Assembly (NCBI GenBank): GCA_002692605.1 | Contig: NZLE01000044.1 | Coordinates: forward strand, 25,713-32,260 | Source: Opitutia bacterium | Lineage (GTDB): Bacteria; Verrucomicrobiota; Verrucomicrobiia; Opitutales; Seribacteraceae | Reading direction: 5' to 3' | Length of the DNA: 6,548 bases | Shown: one piece after another, positions 4,740 through 6,548 of the stretch | How positions within the stretch are numbered: the first letter of the stretch is position 1 | Layout of the letters: every line of letters begins with the position of its first letter | Notes under the pieces: generated by a model | Told to the model about the DNA's origin: nothing | The model's database searches: none | Seen by the model: only the letters and a program-made list of their open reading frames with translations | Program-made: the position numbers and the translations under genes

Positions 4740-6548
4740 AAGAGAATCCTCAAGAGGTTGGGTTTTCGGCCAGGCTACAAAGGGTGAACCGACCAACAGG
4801 TTCACTTTTCCGGTTGAGGAGCGAAAATCCATGGTGATTTCACGGGTATCTTCGGGGTAGAAGCGTCTCCAATGCAAACGATGCCCATTGGGTTTTCCCA
4901 ATTGTCCCTTGAAAAGTTCAGAGCCTTCGTAACGATCCTCAATCATGGGGAAGGGAAAGCCCAAAGTGACCCTTTCCCAGCTTGGAGCCACGGCAAAACC
5001 CACTGCATGATGGGACCAACTGGTCAGGTTTCCGTTGTTCAGTCTGCCTTCAATCGTGACTATGCCTTTTTCCCAGTTTTGGATGGGGACACCTACAAGC
5101 TTGAAACCGGAGAGATCCCATTTCTGGGAGTCACGGGGGATCAGGGTCAAGCGAACGGGGCTGGTTCCGCTTATCTTCCACCTTTGGTTCCAATTTTGAG
5201 CTTTCCCTCCCTGAACTCCTAGAACCTTGCAAAGCAGGTTGGCTCTTGGAGCTTTTAATTCGTTGGCATGGACCTTGGGTTCTTTTTTCAAGTCGTCGTT
5301 TCCGTTCAAGCGATATGGATCAGTCGAGCGCTCCGAGCGAAATATGGAATTTAGATCGGCGGACATCCGCTTGACCCGTTCGGATTGTTCGTCTTCCTCG
5401 ATCCGGTTTTTGGTTTCCGTTGGATCGCTTGCCAAATCATACAACTCGATGGCTTGCAGTTCCCTCGTTGCAATCAGTTTCCATTGGTTTTCGCGCAGGG
5501 CCTTCTTGGATTGTTGATTGAAGTATTCTCCGTCGTTGGCCTGCACGAGAAGCGTGGATCTCTCCGTGAATTTCTTCTCGCCCAATAGAGTCCCGAGGAA
5601 AGATTGGCTGTCCAAGCCGTCTCCAACCTTCATGGATTGCGTGGTAAGTTCGGAAAAGGTGGCGAACAAATCCTGAAGTCCGATCAAGGTCTCACTTCTT
5701 GAGCCGGGTTGGATCGGTGAGTTGCTGTTTCCGTTTCCCCATGAAGCGATGAACGGAACCCGGTGCCCACCCTCGTAAATCTGAGCCTTGCTTCCTCGCA
5801 GTCCCGCATTGGAATTGTGACCCCAACGGGGCTTGCCTACGGGTCCGCGGGCAAGTCCACCATTATCGCTGGTAAAGAGGATCAGGGTGTTTTCCAACTC
5901 TCCGTGGCGTCTAAGTTCCTCAATCATCAGTCCCAGCGTGGCGTCCGCTTCCACGAGCATATCGAGGTGGTAGTCAGGAGTTGTCCCCTTTATTCTTTGA
6001 CCTGCGATTTCAATTGGAGGGGTATGGGGAACGTGACAGGATTGGCTGCAGTAGTGCATGAAGAAAGGCTTGCGAATGGAAGATTCCCTGTTTCGAGCAA
6101 TGTGTCGACGGATGTAATCCAAAGCCTTTTGCGTGAGAATGGGGCCCGCCTTGGAGGAATCCCAGTCGGGAGACCCGAAGCCATCGGCTTCGATGACCGA
6201 GTTTTCGTAGGTGCCTTTTTTCCATTCCCTGAGTTCGGATTCCTTTCCGACCAATCTTCCGTTCTCAAAGGCAAGATACGGCGAACCCTGAATGCCCTGT
6301 GGTAATTCGTATGCATAATCGAAACCCAAAGAGGCGGGAGAATCTTCGATCTTTCGGCTGAAATCAAAGTCCCGAAAACCGTCTTTGAAGTTTCTCTTGG
6401 GTTTGCCGGTCGCTTTGCCGTAGACCGTCCCGCCCAGATGAACCTTTCCGAGAAAGGCGGTGTGGTACCCGGCTCCCCTCATCAAGTGGCCGAGGGTCCG
6501 TTGGCCCGGCAGGATTTGGGAGGGCATGTGAAAGAGCCAGGTGCCGTT
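3336..6548 (-). CDS. Sulfatase fused to a GH50-like (beta-agarase type) glycoside hydrolase, N-terminus outside window
   Basis: This single open frame runs off the right edge. The first in-window Met (6527) is internal, because the seven codons before it continue a sulfatase-like NGTWLFH sequence. Numbering from that Met gives 1063 residues. Residues 1-400 are the rest of an S1 sulfatase: GKVHLGG (K28, H30), CHVPHTPP (H168), SDNGG (D221-N222), K247 and EGGHRVP, and a 'WKLIATRELQAIELYDLASDP' tail. Residues 440-590 look like a beta-sandwich. Residues 597-1045 match GH50 from 'LDELGQVRAVDWPGK' through 'GGWIDGPKLDSTGRFRTEK', WWLIDPDGHLFFSVG, GNELEW, EFHFGAVDRG and 'GVHWFQWIDQSAAGR'. Predicted acid/base is E833 and nucleophile E953. 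GH50 enzymes are typically exo-acting beta-agarases. The signal peptide, first metal Asp pair and CxPSR motif would lie beyond the edge. A sulfated galactan substrate is inferred, not shown. It is the first gene of the pair with the downstream sulfatase. Confidence 0.9.
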   Translation of the reverse strand, partial: NGTWLFHMPSQILPGQRTLGHLMRGAGYHTAFLGKVHLGGTVYGKATGKPKRNFKDGFRDFDFSRKIEDSPASLGFDYAYELPQGIQGSPYLAFENGRLVGKESELREWKKGTYENSVIEADGFGSPDWDSSKAGPILTQKALDYIRRHIARNRESSIRKPFFMHYCSQSCHVPHTPPIEIAGQRIKGTTPDYHLDMLVEADATLGLMIEELRRHGELENTLILFTSDNGGLARGPVGKPRWGHNSNAGLRGSKAQIYEGGHRVPFIASWGNGNSNSPIQPGSRSETLIGLQDLFATFSELTTQSMKVGDGLDSQSFLGTLLGEKKFTERSTLLVQANDGEYFNQQSKKALRENQWKLIATRELQAIELYDLASDPTETKNRIEEDEQSERVKRMSADLNSIFRSERSTDPYRLNGNDDLKKEPKVHANELKAPRANLLCKVLGVQGGKAQNWNQRWKISGTSPVRLTLIPRDSQKWDLSGFKLVGVPIQNWEKGIVTIEGRLNNGNLTSWSHHAVGFAVAPSWERVTLGFPFPMIEDRYEGSELFKGQLGKPNGHRLHWRRFYPEDTREITMDFRSSTGKVNLLVGSPFVAWPKTQPLEDSLMELPFLDELGQVRAVDWPGKTTDLQTGRKALTEEFAQASEQAKQKRLGKYGGWIDGPKLDSTGRFRTEKVDGKWWLIDPDGHLFFSVGACLTGWRAETSAEQKRAKNDFFAYLPQARDYLRWTGMRKLGGRDFVNFPGMNYQRYFGKEWSDIVSEGIHDRMRAWGLNTLGCWSDDKLQKDRKTPYVLISSIWWQANGHRKFPSPFRESFQSDLEKNLRKLSWAKNDPYCLGIFMGNELEWPDRIGPTIENLPPEHPTKKWALRELKKLGKPTTPAKLNDLESLYLPFARSFFSKCKRAVEKELPGTLYLGCRTHRGPNVLGRGALGSVDVFSVNVYDSRVRSWQVPEDTDIPIISSEFHFGAVDRGVPSPGLSGSWDQRQRALSFAHYLSSALADPRFVGVHWFQWIDQSAAGRQDRENHQCGFIDVAGRSYPEFTEVVTQSTSRMYATRVKTGNSTEGILAELLGR

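Noticed and set aside
5763..6305. Open frame of 180 codons on the plus strand inside the fusion gene
   Set aside because: It is a shadow of the sulfatase coding frame on the other strand, with no domain or ribosome-binding signal.
1..6548. CRISPR arrays, insertion sequences, tRNA or other RNA genes, riboswitches
   Set aside because: I found no regularly spaced repeats, transposase motifs, terminal inverted repeats, cloverleaf-like sequence or riboswitch core. Almost the whole window is protein-coding and non-coding gaps are under 80 bp.

Overview
The window looks like part of a polysaccharide-degradation locus from a bacterium of the Planctomycetota-Verrucomicrobiota-Chlamydiota (PVC) group, most likely a marine or algae-associated Verrucomicrobiota or Planctomycetota member. 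This placement rests on gene content: two secreted-type S1 sulfatases, a GH50-like (beta-agarase type) domain, a sodium:solute symporter with an enlarged loop, and a lipoprotein with the 21-residue leucine-rich repeats and 'IGTS...FW' ending common in these phyla. There is no rRNA or marker gene, so the taxon is an inference.

Layout, left to right. (1) 1-683, minus strand: the N-terminal 227 codons of a sodium:solute symporter (SSS/SLC5 family), cut by the left edge. (2) 684-756: a short divergent intergenic region. (3) 757-1752, plus strand: a predicted lipoprotein with about eight 21-residue leucine-rich repeats. (4) 1753-1788: a 36-bp convergent gap with an 8-bp tandem duplication. (5) 1789-3339, minus strand: a complete secreted formylglycine-type sulfatase. 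(6) 3336-6548, minus strand: a very large gene cut by the right edge. It encodes a sulfatase joined in one uninterrupted reading frame to a beta-sandwich-like middle region and a C-terminal GH50-like glycoside hydrolase. Its stop codon overlaps the start of the downstream sulfatase by 4 nt (ATGA), so these two genes are very probably one operon with coupled translation.

How they may work together (inference): the fusion protein could remove sulfate from, and cut sugars off, a sulfated galactan such as an agar- or porphyran-type algal polymer. The second sulfatase would remove a differently placed sulfate, and the symporter could import a released small product. The LRR lipoprotein has no assigned function and may only be a neighbour. 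The most notable points are the sulfatase-GH50 fusion and the large extra segment in the symporter. The window edge hides the fusion's signal peptide and its formylglycine motif, so activity of its sulfatase half cannot be judged here.
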